Under the pieces are notes generated by a model. That model was not told the DNA's origin. It saw only the letters and a list, made by a program, of their open reading frames with translations, and did not search any database. Of a stretch of DNA of 64,000 nucleotides, positions 18,852 to 28,062 are shown piece after piece. Position numbers and translations under genes: made by a program. How positions within the stretch are numbered: the stretch's first letter is position 1; each line of letters opens with the position of its first letter. Origin of the DNA: Companilactobacillus nodensis DSM 19682 = JCM 14932 = NBRC 107160 (GTDB taxonomy: Bacteria > Bacillota > Bacilli > Lactobacillales > Lactobacillaceae); contig NZ_BAMN01000007.1 of the NCBI RefSeq assembly GCF_000615905.1, positions 62,001 through 126,000 of the forward strand, written 5' to 3'.

Positions 18852-19166
18852 TTAGACAAAAAACAACACTAAAAATACTATCACAATTAAGCCGAATACT
18901 GTAATGATGGCAATATTTAAATGTTTTTTCAAACGATTTGTCTTATTCTCAAAAGATGTCATTTTTTCTTGTTCAATTTGATCAGGATGTTCTCTGCGAT
19001 ACTCTTCTTCAACACGCTTACGTTCCTTGTCTCTTAATTCACGTTGTTTTTTTTCTACCTCATCAGCCGAAACAACTGAACCACTGGAACCGGTCTTTTT
19101 ACCGCCAGAAAAAGTATCAACTAAAACATCTTTGAACTTATTCCAAAGTTCATTAAGCTTTTGCAT
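18852..19166 (-). CDS. Small membrane-anchored protein of unknown function
   Basis: The 104-residue protein has a Gly/Ser stretch, a highly charged coiled-coil-like middle (about residues 35-75, rich in Lys, Arg and Glu) and one C-terminal transmembrane helix (AIITVFGLIVIVFLVLFFV) that ends the protein. This is a tail-anchored layout with the charged part in the cytoplasm. It overlaps the NUDIX gene by 14 bases. I do not recognise a family. Confidence 0.7.
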   Translation of the reverse strand: MQKLNELWNKFKDVLVDTFSGGKKTGSSGSVVSADEVEKKQRELRDKERKRVEEEYRREHPDQIEQEKMTSFENKTNRLKKHLNIAIITVFGLIVIVFLVLFFV

Positions 19167-19719
19167 TCATTAACTCCCAGTATGTTACTGAGTAGATAGA
19201 TTTTGCATCACAAATGACGCCGGCTTTGATTTGTTCTTTTGCTTCATCCAATGTTAATTTTTCAACATTCAAAAATTCATCAGGATCCAGTGGACGTTTA
19301 TTTTCAACTTCCTTCAGGTTATCAGCTCTGAACATCGTAATCTTCTCATCTGAATAACCGGGGCTTGAATAAAATGAAGTTACTTCATCCAATTGATCCG
19401 TTGTCATCCCAAGTTCTTCATTCATTTCTCTGAGAGCAACTTCTTTAAGATCAGAACCTTCATCTTGGTCGATCTTCCCAGCTGGAACTTCTAATGTTTC
19501 TTGTTCCATTGGTTCACGCCATTGACGAACGAAGACCATTTTACCATCATCTGTGAAAGGAATGATTCCAACTGCACCGTGGTGTCTAACTAATTCTCTA
19601 ATTGCGGGTACACCGTTTGGCAAGATAACTTGTTCAACATCAACGTCAAAAATTTTACCGCCAAACATGCGTTTTGAAGCGACTACTTCTTCATAATATC
19701 TTGAATCTTCTTTATCCAT
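19153..19719 (-). CDS. NUDIX hydrolase, ADP-ribose pyrophosphatase type
   Basis: The protein has 188 residues. The NUDIX box is visible as PAGKIDQDEG followed by ALREMNEELGM, and FVRQWREP upstream and SPGYSDEKI downstream fit the ADP-ribose pyrophosphatase (NudF) group, which hydrolyses ADP-ribose to AMP and ribose phosphate. It overlaps both neighbours (the small membrane protein and the MFS gene), so the three are probably co-translated. Confidence 0.88.
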   Translation of the reverse strand: MDKEDSRYYEEVVASKRMFGGKIFDVDVEQVILPNGVPAIRELVRHHGAVGIIPFTDDGKMVFVRQWREPMEQETLEVPAGKIDQDEGSDLKEVALREMNEELGMTTDQLDEVTSFYSSPGYSDEKITMFRADNLKEVENKRPLDPDEFLNVEKLTLDEAKEQIKAGVICDAKSIYSVTYWELMNAKA

Positions 19720-21133
19720 TCTTCAAACCTCGTGATTTTAATAATCTAATTACAGACATAATTATAGCAATTAAACAAATTATTAATGCAAATGACATTG
19801 TAACACGCATACCATCTATAAAGATATCCGGTCTGCCATCAACATATGTCGTAACTGACTTGCCGTAGAATCCACTCATCGATAAGAACAATATCGTCGT
19901 TGAAAATGAGACTCCAATAATCATTCCTAAATTACGTGATAAAGCATTTAATCCTCCAGCAATACCCAAATCTTTTGGATCAACCGAACTCATGATCATC
20001 GTATTATTTGGGGCTTGAAACAATCCGTTTCCCAACCCGTTCAAACCAATGAACAACAAGATGAACCAAAGGCTAGTACTTACATTAAAGAATAAATATC
20101 CAATTTGAGCAATAGCAAGAACACTTAATCCAGCTATTGTTAACAGGATTGGATTAATTTTAGCCGACATTTTACCAGACAGCGGTGCAACAATAACTTG
20201 GACGATTGGGAACATCATCAAGACATAACCGGCAATCGAAGCACGCATTCCCAACGCGTTTTCCAAATAAAATGGTGAAACGACATTGAAGAAAAAGTTA
20301 GTGACAAATATCAAGAATCCGACGACTAAACCCAAAGTAAAATCATGATTCTTAAATATTCTCAACTCAATCATTGGTTGCTCAGTAATTTTTTGTAGAT
20401 GAATAAATAACACAAAAAATGCGATGGCAGCAATGAATGTCAAAATAATATAAATATTTGTGAACCCAACTGACTGACCAATGAATATTGCCGCAAAGAA
20501 TAGTATCAATGTGACAAAATAAACTGCGAATCCTCGACGATCGATCTTAGCCGGATTCTTCGGCTCTTTCTTAGGTAAGTTCAGATAACCTAGTAACAAC
20601 GCAATTGCACCAATTGGCAAATTGATCCAGAAAATATAACTCCAGTGGAATTGAGACAAGATCAAACCACCGATACCAGGTCCAGCAATTGCACCAATCG
20701 ATACAAATGAACCAATATAACCCAAAGCATATCCGCGTTCACGTAATGGGAAAGTTTGCGTAATAATACCGTTGTTAGTGGCCATTGCCATAGAAGCACC
20801 AAGGGCCTGAACAGCACGACCAGCCAAAAGAATTGGTAGATCTACACCAAAACCACAAATCAATGAACCGATAATAAATAAAATCGAACCTGTTTTAAAA
20901 ACTTTTATTTTCCCGATTGAATCAGCTAGTTTACCAAATAATAATAGAAAAATACAAATGGTAACTAAATAAATTGAAACGATCCATTCAGCCATATTCA
21001 TCGGGATATTCAAATCCTTACTGATAACTGGCAAAGCAATATTAACGATTGACCCATCTAATGTGGCCATCAAAGTAAAGATACCGACTGAAATCAGTAC
21101 CATCCATCTCTTTGGATTTACTTCTTCATTCAT
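19712..21133 (-). CDS. MFS transporter, DHA2 (14-helix) drug-efflux type
   Basis: The 473-residue integral membrane protein has about 14 hydrophobic segments. Typical DHA2 features are the start TLMATLDGSIVNIALPVISKD, the loop LFGKLADSIGKIKVF (motif A) and AGPGIGGLI in helix 5 (antiporter motif C). Members export drugs or metabolites using the proton gradient; the substrate here is unknown. First gene of the run toward the NUDIX gene, separated from csp by a terminator. Confidence 0.88.
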   Translation of the reverse strand: MNEEVNPKRWMVLISVGIFTLMATLDGSIVNIALPVISKDLNIPMNMAEWIVSIYLVTICIFLLLFGKLADSIGKIKVFKTGSILFIIGSLICGFGVDLPILLAGRAVQALGASMAMATNNGIITQTFPLRERGYALGYIGSFVSIGAIAGPGIGGLILSQFHWSYIFWINLPIGAIALLLGYLNLPKKEPKNPAKIDRRGFAVYFVTLILFFAAIFIGQSVGFTNIYIILTFIAAIAFFVLFIHLQKITEQPMIELRIFKNHDFTLGLVVGFLIFVTNFFFNVVSPFYLENALGMRASIAGYVLMMFPIVQVIVAPLSGKMSAKINPILLTIAGLSVLAIAQIGYLFFNVSTSLWFILLFIGLNGLGNGLFQAPNNTMIMSSVDPKDLGIAGGLNALSRNLGMIIGVSFSTTILFLSMSGFYGKSVTTYVDGRPDIFIDGMRVTMSFALIICLIAIIMSVIRLLKSRGLKNG

Positions 21134-21162
21134 GACAACTCTCCCAAATAAATTATTTCAAT

Positions 21163-21190
21163 AAAAAAGAAAGCACTATTCAGCGCTTTC
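21163..21190 (-). terminator. Terminator at the end of the ileS-csp unit
   Basis: On the minus strand GAAAGC (21190-21185) pairs with GCTTTC (21174-21169), followed by six T. The stem includes the last codons and stop of csp. Confidence 0.7.
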
Positions 21191-21403
21191 TTCATCTTGT
21201 TCAGCTTCTAATATAGTAATATTGACTGCTTGTGGACCTTTGAATCCAGGAGCAACTTCAAACTCTACATCTAGATCAGGCTTAATAAAGTAGTCCTCAC
21301 GATTTAGAATTGAATCCGCAAAGAAGAAAATATCTTCTCCGTCATTATTAATAAATCCAAATCCACGTTCTGTATTAAAACGTACTATTTTTCCTTGAAA
21401 CAT
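21176..21403 (-). CDS. Cold-shock-domain protein (divergent)
   Basis: The 75-residue single-strand nucleic-acid-binding protein has RNP1 as RGFGFI and RNP2 as DIFFFA, and FKGPQAVNIT near the end as in CspA proteins. It differs from standard Csp in having VRFN for KWFN, FFF in RNP2 and an acidic tail. It starts 3 bases after the ileS stop with no own promoter, so it would be transcribed under the ileS T-box. It may act as an RNA chaperone. Confidence 0.85.
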   Translation of the reverse strand: MFQGKIVRFNTERGFGFINNDGEDIFFFADSILNREDYFIKPDLDVEFEVAPGFKGPQAVNITILEAEQDEESAE

Positions 21404-21406
21404 ATA

Positions 21407-24186
21407 TTAGCCCTCAAAACCTTCTTCAATTGTTTGAGGATATTCCTCAGTAACAATCTTAGCACATCTAGCACAGAATGTTGGGAAGTTTGAGTCATCA
21501 CCGACATCTGTCTTGATCATACGACATCTTTGACATACTTCGCCATCAGCTTTTTCAACTAATAGACTGGCATCTTCGTACTTGTCAGCGTTAGCTGGAG
21601 CGGCATCTGTACTGATTTCAAATTGTGAAACAATTAATAGTTGACCGAAGTTACTATTGATCTTATCAAATGTCTTCTTAAGATCTTCGCTTGGATAAAC
21701 AGTAACCTTAGCTTCTAGTGACTTACCAATTAATTTATCTGCACGTGCCACTTCAAGTGACTTGAGAACATCATCACGGAAGTCCATGAATGCTGACCAG
21801 TCTTTTTCGATTTCATCAGCATCAGCTAAATCTTCGACCTCTGGCATTTCAGCTAATTGAACGAATTCTTCTGGTTCCTTCAAGTATTCCCAAACTTGTT
21901 CCATAGTATGTGGCAAGATTGGTGTCATCAATTTAGCAATCTTAACAACTGCATCATAGATAACTGTTTGCATTGAACGACGAGAATGTGAATCCTCAGG
22001 ATCAATATAAACAACATCCTTGGCAAAGTCGAGATAGAATGTTGAAAGTTCATTAGTAATGAAACGAACAACATTCTTAGTAACATCTGCGAAGTCGTAT
22101 GCATCATATTCATCATGCAAGTCTTTGACAAGATCATTCAACTTAACAGCGATGTACTTGTCTTCTGGACGAAGATCTTCATAAGCAACACCGTCAGCCT
22201 TAGGATCGAAGTCTGTAGTATTGGCAAGCATGAATCTGAGAGTATTACGAATCTTACGGTATGTTTCTGAAACTTGCTTGAATGAATCAACTGATACGGC
22301 AACATCAGAACTTGAGTCAACTGAAGCAACCCATAGACGGATGATCTCGGCACCAAATTGTCTTTCGATATCAGATGGAGCAATAACATTACCAAGTGAT
22401 TTACTCATCTTAACGCCGTTCTTATCAAGTGTGAAACCTTGAGAAAGAATTGCCTTATATGGAGCAACCCCAAAGGCAGCAACAGATGTGATCAACAATG
22501 AGTTGAACCATCCACGATATTGATCAGAACCTTCAAGAACTAAGTCAGCTGGGAATTGTAAGTTATCACGTAACTTAGCAACACCAGCGTGGGCTGTCCC
22601 TGAATCAAACCAAACATCCATGATATCTGTTTCTTTAGTGAACTTACCATTTGGACTAGCAGGATTAGTGTAGCCTTCTGGTAGTAAGTCCTTAGCATCA
22701 CGTTCGAACCAAACATTTGAACCATACTTGCCGAATAAGTCAGCAACGTGATCAATGATTTCCTTGGTCATGATAGGTTCGCCATTTTCAGCGTAGAAAA
22801 TTGGTAGTGGAACACCCCAAGCACGTTGTCTTGAGATAACCCAGTCGCCACGATCACGGATCATATTGTAAAGACGAGTTTTACCCCAATCAGGAATGAA
22901 ACTTACCTTTTCAAGTTCTGACAATAATTGTGGTCTAAATTTATCGATTGAAGCGAACCATTGTGGTGTCGCACGGAAAATAACGGGTTTCTTTGTACGC
23001 CAATCATGTGGATAACTGTGAGTGAAGAAGTCTAGCTTCAATAATGAGCCATTTTCTGTCATTCTCTTAGTGATCATCTTGTTGGCGTCATCGTAGTAGA
23101 CACCTTCGTATTCTGGAACCTCATCAGTAAAGCAACCGTGTTCATCGATTGGTGAGAATATTGGCAACTTGTACTTCATACCAACAACGAAGTCATCAGC
23201 ACCAAATCCAGGAGCTGTATGAACTAATCCAGTACCATCATCCAATGTAACGTGTTACCAAGGATCAATAGTGATTCACGATCGTAGAATGGGTGTGTTG
23301 CTGTTAGTCCTTCAAGTTCAGCACCCTTGAAAGTTTTGAGAATCTCAACATTTTCCCAACCAAGTTTTTCTTGTAAGAAGCTGATACGTTCTTCAGCAAC
23401 GACGTACTTCTTACCATCAGCATTGATCAATGAGTAGTTGAATTTTGGATTGACACAGATAGCTTCGTTAGAAGGCATTGTCCATGGAGTAGTTGTCCAG
23501 ATGATGAATGAAGTATCATTATCTAGCAAGTCCTTACCATCACGTACTTTGAAAGCAACGAAGATTGATGGTGACTTAACATCTTTATATTCAATTTCAG
23601 CTTCAGCAAGTGTTGATTCTGATGATGGTGACCAATAAACTGGCTTCTTACCACGATAGATGTAACCCTTATTTACCATTTCACCGAAAACTTTAACTTC
23701 TTCTTTTTCGAATTCTGGTTGATAAGTAATATATGGGTGATCCCAGTCAGCTGAAACACCTAGACGTTTGAATCCAGCCATTTGCTTCTTGATTTCACCT
23801 TCCGCAAAGTCACGACACATCTTACGATATTCAGACATGCTGATTTCCTTACGTTTAACACCTTTTTTGGCTAATTGTTGTTCGATTGGTAGACCATGAG
23901 TATCCCAACCAGGAACATATGGTGAACGGAAACCATTCATTGAATGATAACGAATAATAATATCCTTTGATACCTTATTCAGAGCATGTCCCATGTGAAT
24001 ATCACCATTGGCGAATGGAGGGCCATCTAGTAACTCGAAGGTTGGTTTACCTTCGTTTAATTTTTGGCGCTTTTCATAAATTTTGTTTTCTTCCCAGGCT
24101 TGTTGCCATTCTGCTTCTTTGTTAGGAAGATTTCCGCGCATTGGGAATTTTGTCTTTCCTAAGTTAAGTGTGTCTTTGACTTTCAT
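21407..24186 (-). CDS. ileS: Isoleucyl-tRNA synthetase (frameshifted near 23254)
   Basis: The class I synthetase charges tRNA-Ile. It shows HMGHALNK (HIGH motif) near residue 60, the CP1 editing domain, VKMSKSLGN (KMSKS), and a C-terminal zinc knuckle CQRC...CARC. The frame breaks near 23254: one restored base gives [18 protein letters not shown] across the editing domain, exactly as in the family. The break would be lethal, so it must be an error or the gene is duplicated elsewhere. The start ATG at 24186 follows GAGGGGTG and the gene is preceded by an Ile T-box. Confidence 0.93.
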
Positions 24187-24206
24187 TCTTTCACCCCTCT
24201 TGAAAT

Positions 24207-24371
24207 TAAAAAGAACCCATCCAATTCTAGGACGAGTTCTTCGTTATACCACCTATTGGTAATTGATTATACAGTTGTTTAAGAGTTGATATACTAAATA
24301 AATTATTTTACTAACCTCACACCATACGTTAGCTCGCTGAAAGATGTTTTATAAAGCACTTGTTCTCTTAA
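24207..24371 (-). promoter_or_regulatory. T-box leader of ileS (Ile)
   Basis: The T-box sequence GGTGGTATAACG (24253-24242) is followed by the terminator stem AGAACTCGTCC/GGATGGGTTCT and a T-run. Stem I is closed by TTAAGAG (24371-24365) and CTCTTAA near 24287, holding the specifier codon AUC at 24290-24288. The distal GGTGTGAGGTTAG element is also seen. Uncharged tRNA-Ile would stabilise the antiterminator. The 5' strand of Stem I covers the divIVA stop codon. Confidence 0.9.
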
Positions 24372-25228
24372 TTATTAGCTTCCCCATTATCGTCAGTTTC
24401 TGCACTATCAGCTTCATCATCAGTAAAATTAAACGTTGGAGCATTTTGCTCATGACTAACTGTATACGGATCTGCAGGCTTCTCATCGGGAATATTGTTA
24501 TTATAGTTCATTTGTTCCTCGTTGGGAATGGTATCAGACGAATTTTCATAATCTGTTTGATCGTTTTCATAATTATCGCCTTGTTGAGCGCCATTATTTT
24601 GATCAAAGTTATCTGGTTCAGGATTATTAGTCTGATTCATATTTGCACTTTGATCGACATTCTGAGTTTGATTATTGGTCTGATCAAAGTCTGTCTGCAT
24701 TCCCACACGTTGTTTCAAATCATCAGTCGAAGTTTCATCAGATAATTTTTCCCATTCAGGACTCTGGATCATATTCAATTGTTGACGAAGAATTTCTTGC
24801 AAACCACGTCTGTAATCCGCTGATTTTTTCTTCAAATCATTAGTTTCAATCGTAACTTGTCGTGCTTTGCTGGAAGCATCCTCTAAGATCTGATTAGACT
24901 TAGCAGTTGATTGATCCAACAAATCACGAGCCTTCTTCTGAGACTCTTCAACAATTACTTGTGCTTCTTGTTCAGCATTAGTCTTTACCTTATCAGCTGC
25001 ATCTTGAGCGACAATAATTGATTGATTCAAAGCATCACGCATATCGGTGAAATACTTCAACTGTTCTTTAGTATCTTCTAACTCTTTTTGTATTTGCTCG
25101 TTCTTTTGCAGGGCAAGATCATAGTCCTGAGCAACCTGTTTTAGAAATTTATCAACTTGATCGCGATTGTAACCACGGAATTTGTGTTCAAATTCCTTAT
25201 CATGTATTTCTATTGGTGACAATACCAT
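24368..25228 (-). CDS. divIVA: Cell-division protein DivIVA
   Basis: The 286-residue coiled-coil protein senses negative membrane curvature at poles and septa. The N-terminal membrane-binding segment LSPIEIHDKEFEHKFRGYN is standard, followed by long coiled coils (about 35-160) and an unusual, disordered C-terminal third rich in Asn, Gln and Asp. I chose the ATG at 25228, 5 bases after GGGGTGGAG; upstream in-frame codons lack a site. It is the last division gene of the dcw run, and its stop lies inside the ileS T-box. Confidence 0.93.
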   Translation of the reverse strand: MVLSPIEIHDKEFEHKFRGYNRDQVDKFLKQVAQDYDLALQKNEQIQKELEDTKEQLKYFTDMRDALNQSIIVAQDAADKVKTNAEQEAQVIVEESQKKARDLLDQSTAKSNQILEDASSKARQVTIETNDLKKKSADYRRGLQEILRQQLNMIQSPEWEKLSDETSTDDLKQRVGMQTDFDQTNNQTQNVDQSANMNQTNNPEPDNFDQNNGAQQGDNYENDQTDYENSSDTIPNEEQMNYNNNIPDEKPADPYTVSHEQNAPTFNFTDDEADSAETDDNGEANN

Positions 25229-25244
25229 AATCTCCACCCCTAAT

Positions 25245-26042
25245 TTATTTATTAATGATATTAACGAACAATATGTATTTATTGCCCTTTGACTTACCCA
25301 TAACATCATTAACTCTTACACGACCATATCCACGCACACTCAGCGTATCATTGATCGTTATAAAAGAACTTGCATTTTTGTTGACGACCCAATTCATTTG
25401 AACCTTTCCGTGTTCAACTAAGGTCTTTGCAGTCTGTCTCGATAAGTCATAGGCAGTTGCTACAACGGTATCTATGCGCAATGAATGCACATTTATTACT
25501 TCGTCGTGTGAATCGTCCTTTGGTAATAAGAGTTCCTTAAAATTCTTTTCTGACAAGTGAACTTTGTATGGTCCTATTTTTTGTACTTGCTCGGAAATGA
25601 AATCTCCCATTTGATCAAAAACAAAAAATTGCCAATTTTCACCGTCAGTTATTATATCCCCAAAGTGATCTCTCTCAACTCCTGATCCAGTCAAAGCACC
25701 CAAAATCTGTCCGTGATGTAAACTAGCAAACTTTTCTGGATACCTAATCTCAAATACAGAAATCTTAAAATCAGACTTTTTAGGTACAAAATAGTCAGGA
25801 GCAATAATACCCCTGACTCTCTCTGCCCCTTCAAATCCGCCAAAATAATGAACATACAGATCATCATATTTATTGACGAGATTATTTAGAATCAGCTGTT
25901 CTCTTAAATTAAGAAAATCGGTTAATTGCGGGATATACATAGTTTGTGTTCTAAGTAGCAGATCGCTCATTTTATCAATGAAGGGCTTTTCTTCTGGACG
26001 AAAATATCCACTTTTTAAGCTTACATTTTCTTTATCTGTCAT
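25245..26042 (-). CDS. ylmH: S4-domain RNA-binding protein YlmH
   Basis: The protein has about 265 residues. The C-terminal S4 domain is visible (LRIDTVVATAYDLSRQTAKTLVEHGKV, quoted here only for residues around RIDTVVA and SRQTAK). The N-terminal domain is typical of YlmH, which in Bacillus binds ribosomes and rescues stalled nascent chains. The ATG at 26042 overlaps the yggT stop (TAATG), so it is translationally coupled. Conserved order sepF-yggT-ylmH-divIVA. Confidence 0.9.
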   Translation of the reverse strand: MTDKENVSLKSGYFRPEEKPFIDKMSDLLLRTQTMYIPQLTDFLNLREQLILNNLVNKYDDLYVHYFGGFEGAERVRGIIAPDYFVPKKSDFKISVFEIRYPEKFASLHHGQILGALTGSGVERDHFGDIITDGENWQFFVFDQMGDFISEQVQKIGPYKVHLSEKNFKELLLPKDDSHDEVINVHSLRIDTVVATAYDLSRQTAKTLVEHGKVQMNWVVNKNASSFITINDTLSVRGYGRVRVNDVMGKSKGNKYILFVNIINK

Positions 26043-26308
26043 TAGATTATCCAAAAAATCACTTTCTGTACTAATTCTAGAATAATTAGAGCAATCAGTG
26101 GGGAAAAATCAATCATCCCAAATCTTGTTGGAATAATCTTCGAGATTGCTCTGAAAAAAGGTTCGACCAATCTGGCAATGAATTGACCAAAAACAGAATT
26201 ATAAAGTGCTGGTATAAATGTCAAAATACAATATACAAACACGATCAATTCGTATAGTTGGAATGCACCACCAATAATTAATGGCAAACCATAAGAAATA
26301 CGATCCAT
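26042..26308 (-). CDS. YggT family membrane protein
   Basis: The 88-residue protein has two hydrophobic segments (residues about 8-35 and 62-88) flanking ARLVEPFFRAISKIIPTRFG, the family's conserved loop. It is always found near sepF in Firmicutes. Its role in division or osmotic fitness is unclear. Confidence 0.88.
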   Translation of the reverse strand: MDRISYGLPLIIGGAFQLYELIVFVYCILTFIPALYNSVFGQFIARLVEPFFRAISKIIPTRFGMIDFSPLIALIILELVQKVIFWII

Positions 26309-26326
26309 AAGGTTCCCCTATCTATT

Positions 26327-26746
26327 TTATTCGTTTAGCTCAGGAATGCTTCCATCGATTTCAAACTTAGGAGGTGTGCATAAGAAAATCTTATCTCCAA
26401 CACGTTTGATCTCGCCATTGAGAGCATAAATTGAACCGGTCAAAAAGTCGACGATTCGCTTTGATTGCTCATCATTTACATTATTGAAATTAACAATTAC
26501 AGCCTTATTATTCAAAAGTTGTTTTGCAATAACTTTTGCATCTGAATAAACTCTTGGTTGGTAAATAGCAATCTTGCTACTTGCAGTTCTTGGTTCACTT
26601 GCAGTTCTTGGTTCACTTGCAGCATTCATAGAAACTACCTTCTCGTTACCAGAATAATCGGCAGCTGGTTGTTCAGAACTTGTTTGTTCTTCGTAATCAT
26701 CTTCATCATTAATTCCAAAGAAATTACCTAACTTTTCAAAAGCCAT
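26327..26746 (-). CDS. sepF: Cell-division protein SepF
   Basis: The 139-residue protein bundles FtsZ and tethers it to the membrane. The N-terminal amphipathic helix (FEKLGNFFGI) and the C-terminal SepF core with VIVNFNNVNDEQSKRIVDFL and RVGDKIFLCTPP are clear. The linker carries a tandem 6-residue duplication (ASEPRTASEPRTAS) encoded by an 18-base direct repeat. It lies directly after ftsZ. Confidence 0.93.
   Translation of the reverse strand: MAFEKLGNFFGINDEDDYEEQTSSEQPAADYSGNEKVVSMNAASEPRTASEPRTASSKIAIYQPRVYSDAKVIAKQLLNNKAVIVNFNNVNDEQSKRIVDFLTGSIYALNGEIKRVGDKIFLCTPPKFEIDGSIPELNE
26581..26616. repeat. Tandem 18-base repeat inside sepF
   Basis: Two perfect copies of TTGCAGTTCTTGGTTCAC lie head to tail, followed by a partial third (TTGCAG). 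The unit keeps frame and encodes six residues of the SepF linker. Copy number could vary between strains by slippage. Confidence 0.9.
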
Positions 26747-26782
26747 AATAAGTTCTCCTTCTAACTACTTTAACTTGTTAAA

Positions 26783-28015
26783 TTATTTATTATTTCTACG
26801 TTTGAAGATTGGAGGTGTTGAATCATCATTATCATCGTTCAAATCAATAGTTTCTGGCTTCTTGAAGATTTCGAAATCTCCTTTTTCACCTGAAACATTA
26901 TTACCATTTGACTTAGTATCTTGGTTAATATCCCAATCTGCTAATGGATCACTTGATTGTTGTTGCTTTGGAGCTTGTTTAGGAGCTTCATTTTGATTGT
27001 TATCAAGTGTTGCCATACGATTATTTAATTGTGGACGCTTTGCAGGTCTCTTCTTGTCTTCAGTTTCAACACCGGTTGCAATAACTGTAACTTTGACTTG
27101 ATCGCCAAGTGTCTCATCGATTGAAGTACCAAAAATGATATTAACATCAGATGTGGCTTGTTCAGAAACAATTTGGGCAGCATCTTGTGCTTCAAACAAT
27201 GATAGATCTGGTCCACCAGTAATATTTAGCAAGACTTGTTTTGCACCATCGATTGAAACTTCCAATAGTGGTGAAGAAATGGCCTTGTTTGTGGCATCAG
27301 TAATTCTGTTTTCGCCGTTAGCTGTACCAATACCCATAAGAGCTGAACCTTGATCAGACATAACTGTCTTAACATCAGCGAAGTCCAAGTTAACGAAACC
27401 TGGAGAAGTAATTAAGTCAGAGATACTTTGAACACCTTGACGAAGAACATCATCGGCAATACTGAAAGCTTCGCCCATTGGTGTTTTCTTATCAACGATT
27501 TCCAATAGCTTACTGTTTGAAATAATAACTAATGTATCAACGTCTTTTTTCAATTCAGTAATACCATCTGCAGCAAAACGTGAACGCTTTGAACCTTCAA
27601 AGGCAAATGGACGAGTAACGACACCAACAGTCAGTGCGCCACTTTCTTTGGCAATACCGGCAACGATAGGTGCAGCACCAGTACCTGTACCACCACCCAT
27701 TCCGGCAGTAATGAAAATCATATCAGCACCATCAAGCGCTTCTTTGATGGATTCTTCGCTTTCTTGAGCAGCCTTTTGACCGATCTCAGGGTTAGAACCA
27801 GCTCCCAAACCTCTTGTTAGCTTAGGTCCTAATTGAATCTTAGTCTCAGCCTTTGAACTTTCAAGTGCCTGTACATCAGTGTTTGCAGCAATAAATTGTA
27901 CACCATTGATGCCAGAATCAACCATTCGGTTAACGGCATTGCCACCAGCGCCACCAACACCGATAACTTTAATAACTGCTCCCGTATTGTTATTTGAATC
28001 CAATGAATATTCCAT
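26783..28015 (-). CDS. ftsZ: Cell-division GTPase FtsZ
   Basis: The 410-residue tubulin homologue forms the Z-ring. The GTP-binding signature [10 protein letters not shown], the N-terminal [15 protein letters not shown] and the T7-loop region [11 protein letters not shown] are intact. A Gln/Asn-rich linker (about 320-390) leads to the conserved C-terminal peptide [10 protein letters not shown] that binds FtsA and SepF. It is cotranscribed with ftsA and sepF. Confidence 0.97.
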   Translation of the reverse strand: MEYSLDSNNNTGAVIKVIGVGGAGGNAVNRMVDSGINGVQFIAANTDVQALESSKAETKIQLGPKLTRGLGAGSNPEIGQKAAQESEESIKEALDGADMIFITAGMGGGTGTGAAPIVAGIAKESGALTVGVVTRPFAFEGSKRSRFAADGITELKKDVDTLVIISNSKLLEIVDKKTPMGEAFSIADDVLRQGVQSISDLITSPGFVNLDFADVKTVMSDQGSALMGIGTANGENRITDATNKAISSPLLEVSIDGAKQVLLNITGGPDLSLFEAQDAAQIVSEQATSDVNIIFGTSIDETLGDQVKVTVIATGVETEDKKRPAKRPQLNNRMATLDNNQNEAPKQAPKQQQSSDPLADWDINQDTKSNGNNVSGEKGDFEIFKKPETIDLNDDNDDSTPPIFKRRNNK

Positions 28016-28062
28016 TAAGGAGTTCCTCCTACTACTTTTACTTTTATATTAATAATTAATGT

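Noticed and set aside
23224-23260. Programmed ribosomal frameshift in ileS and similar genes
   Set aside because: No slippery heptamer with a downstream structure is seen, and ten unrelated genes with the same lesion argue for error.
24344-24745. 133-codon hydrophobic open frame antisense to divIVA
   Set aside because: The hydrophobicity comes from reading Asn/Gln/Asp codons in reverse; no ribosome binding site and it overlaps the T-box.
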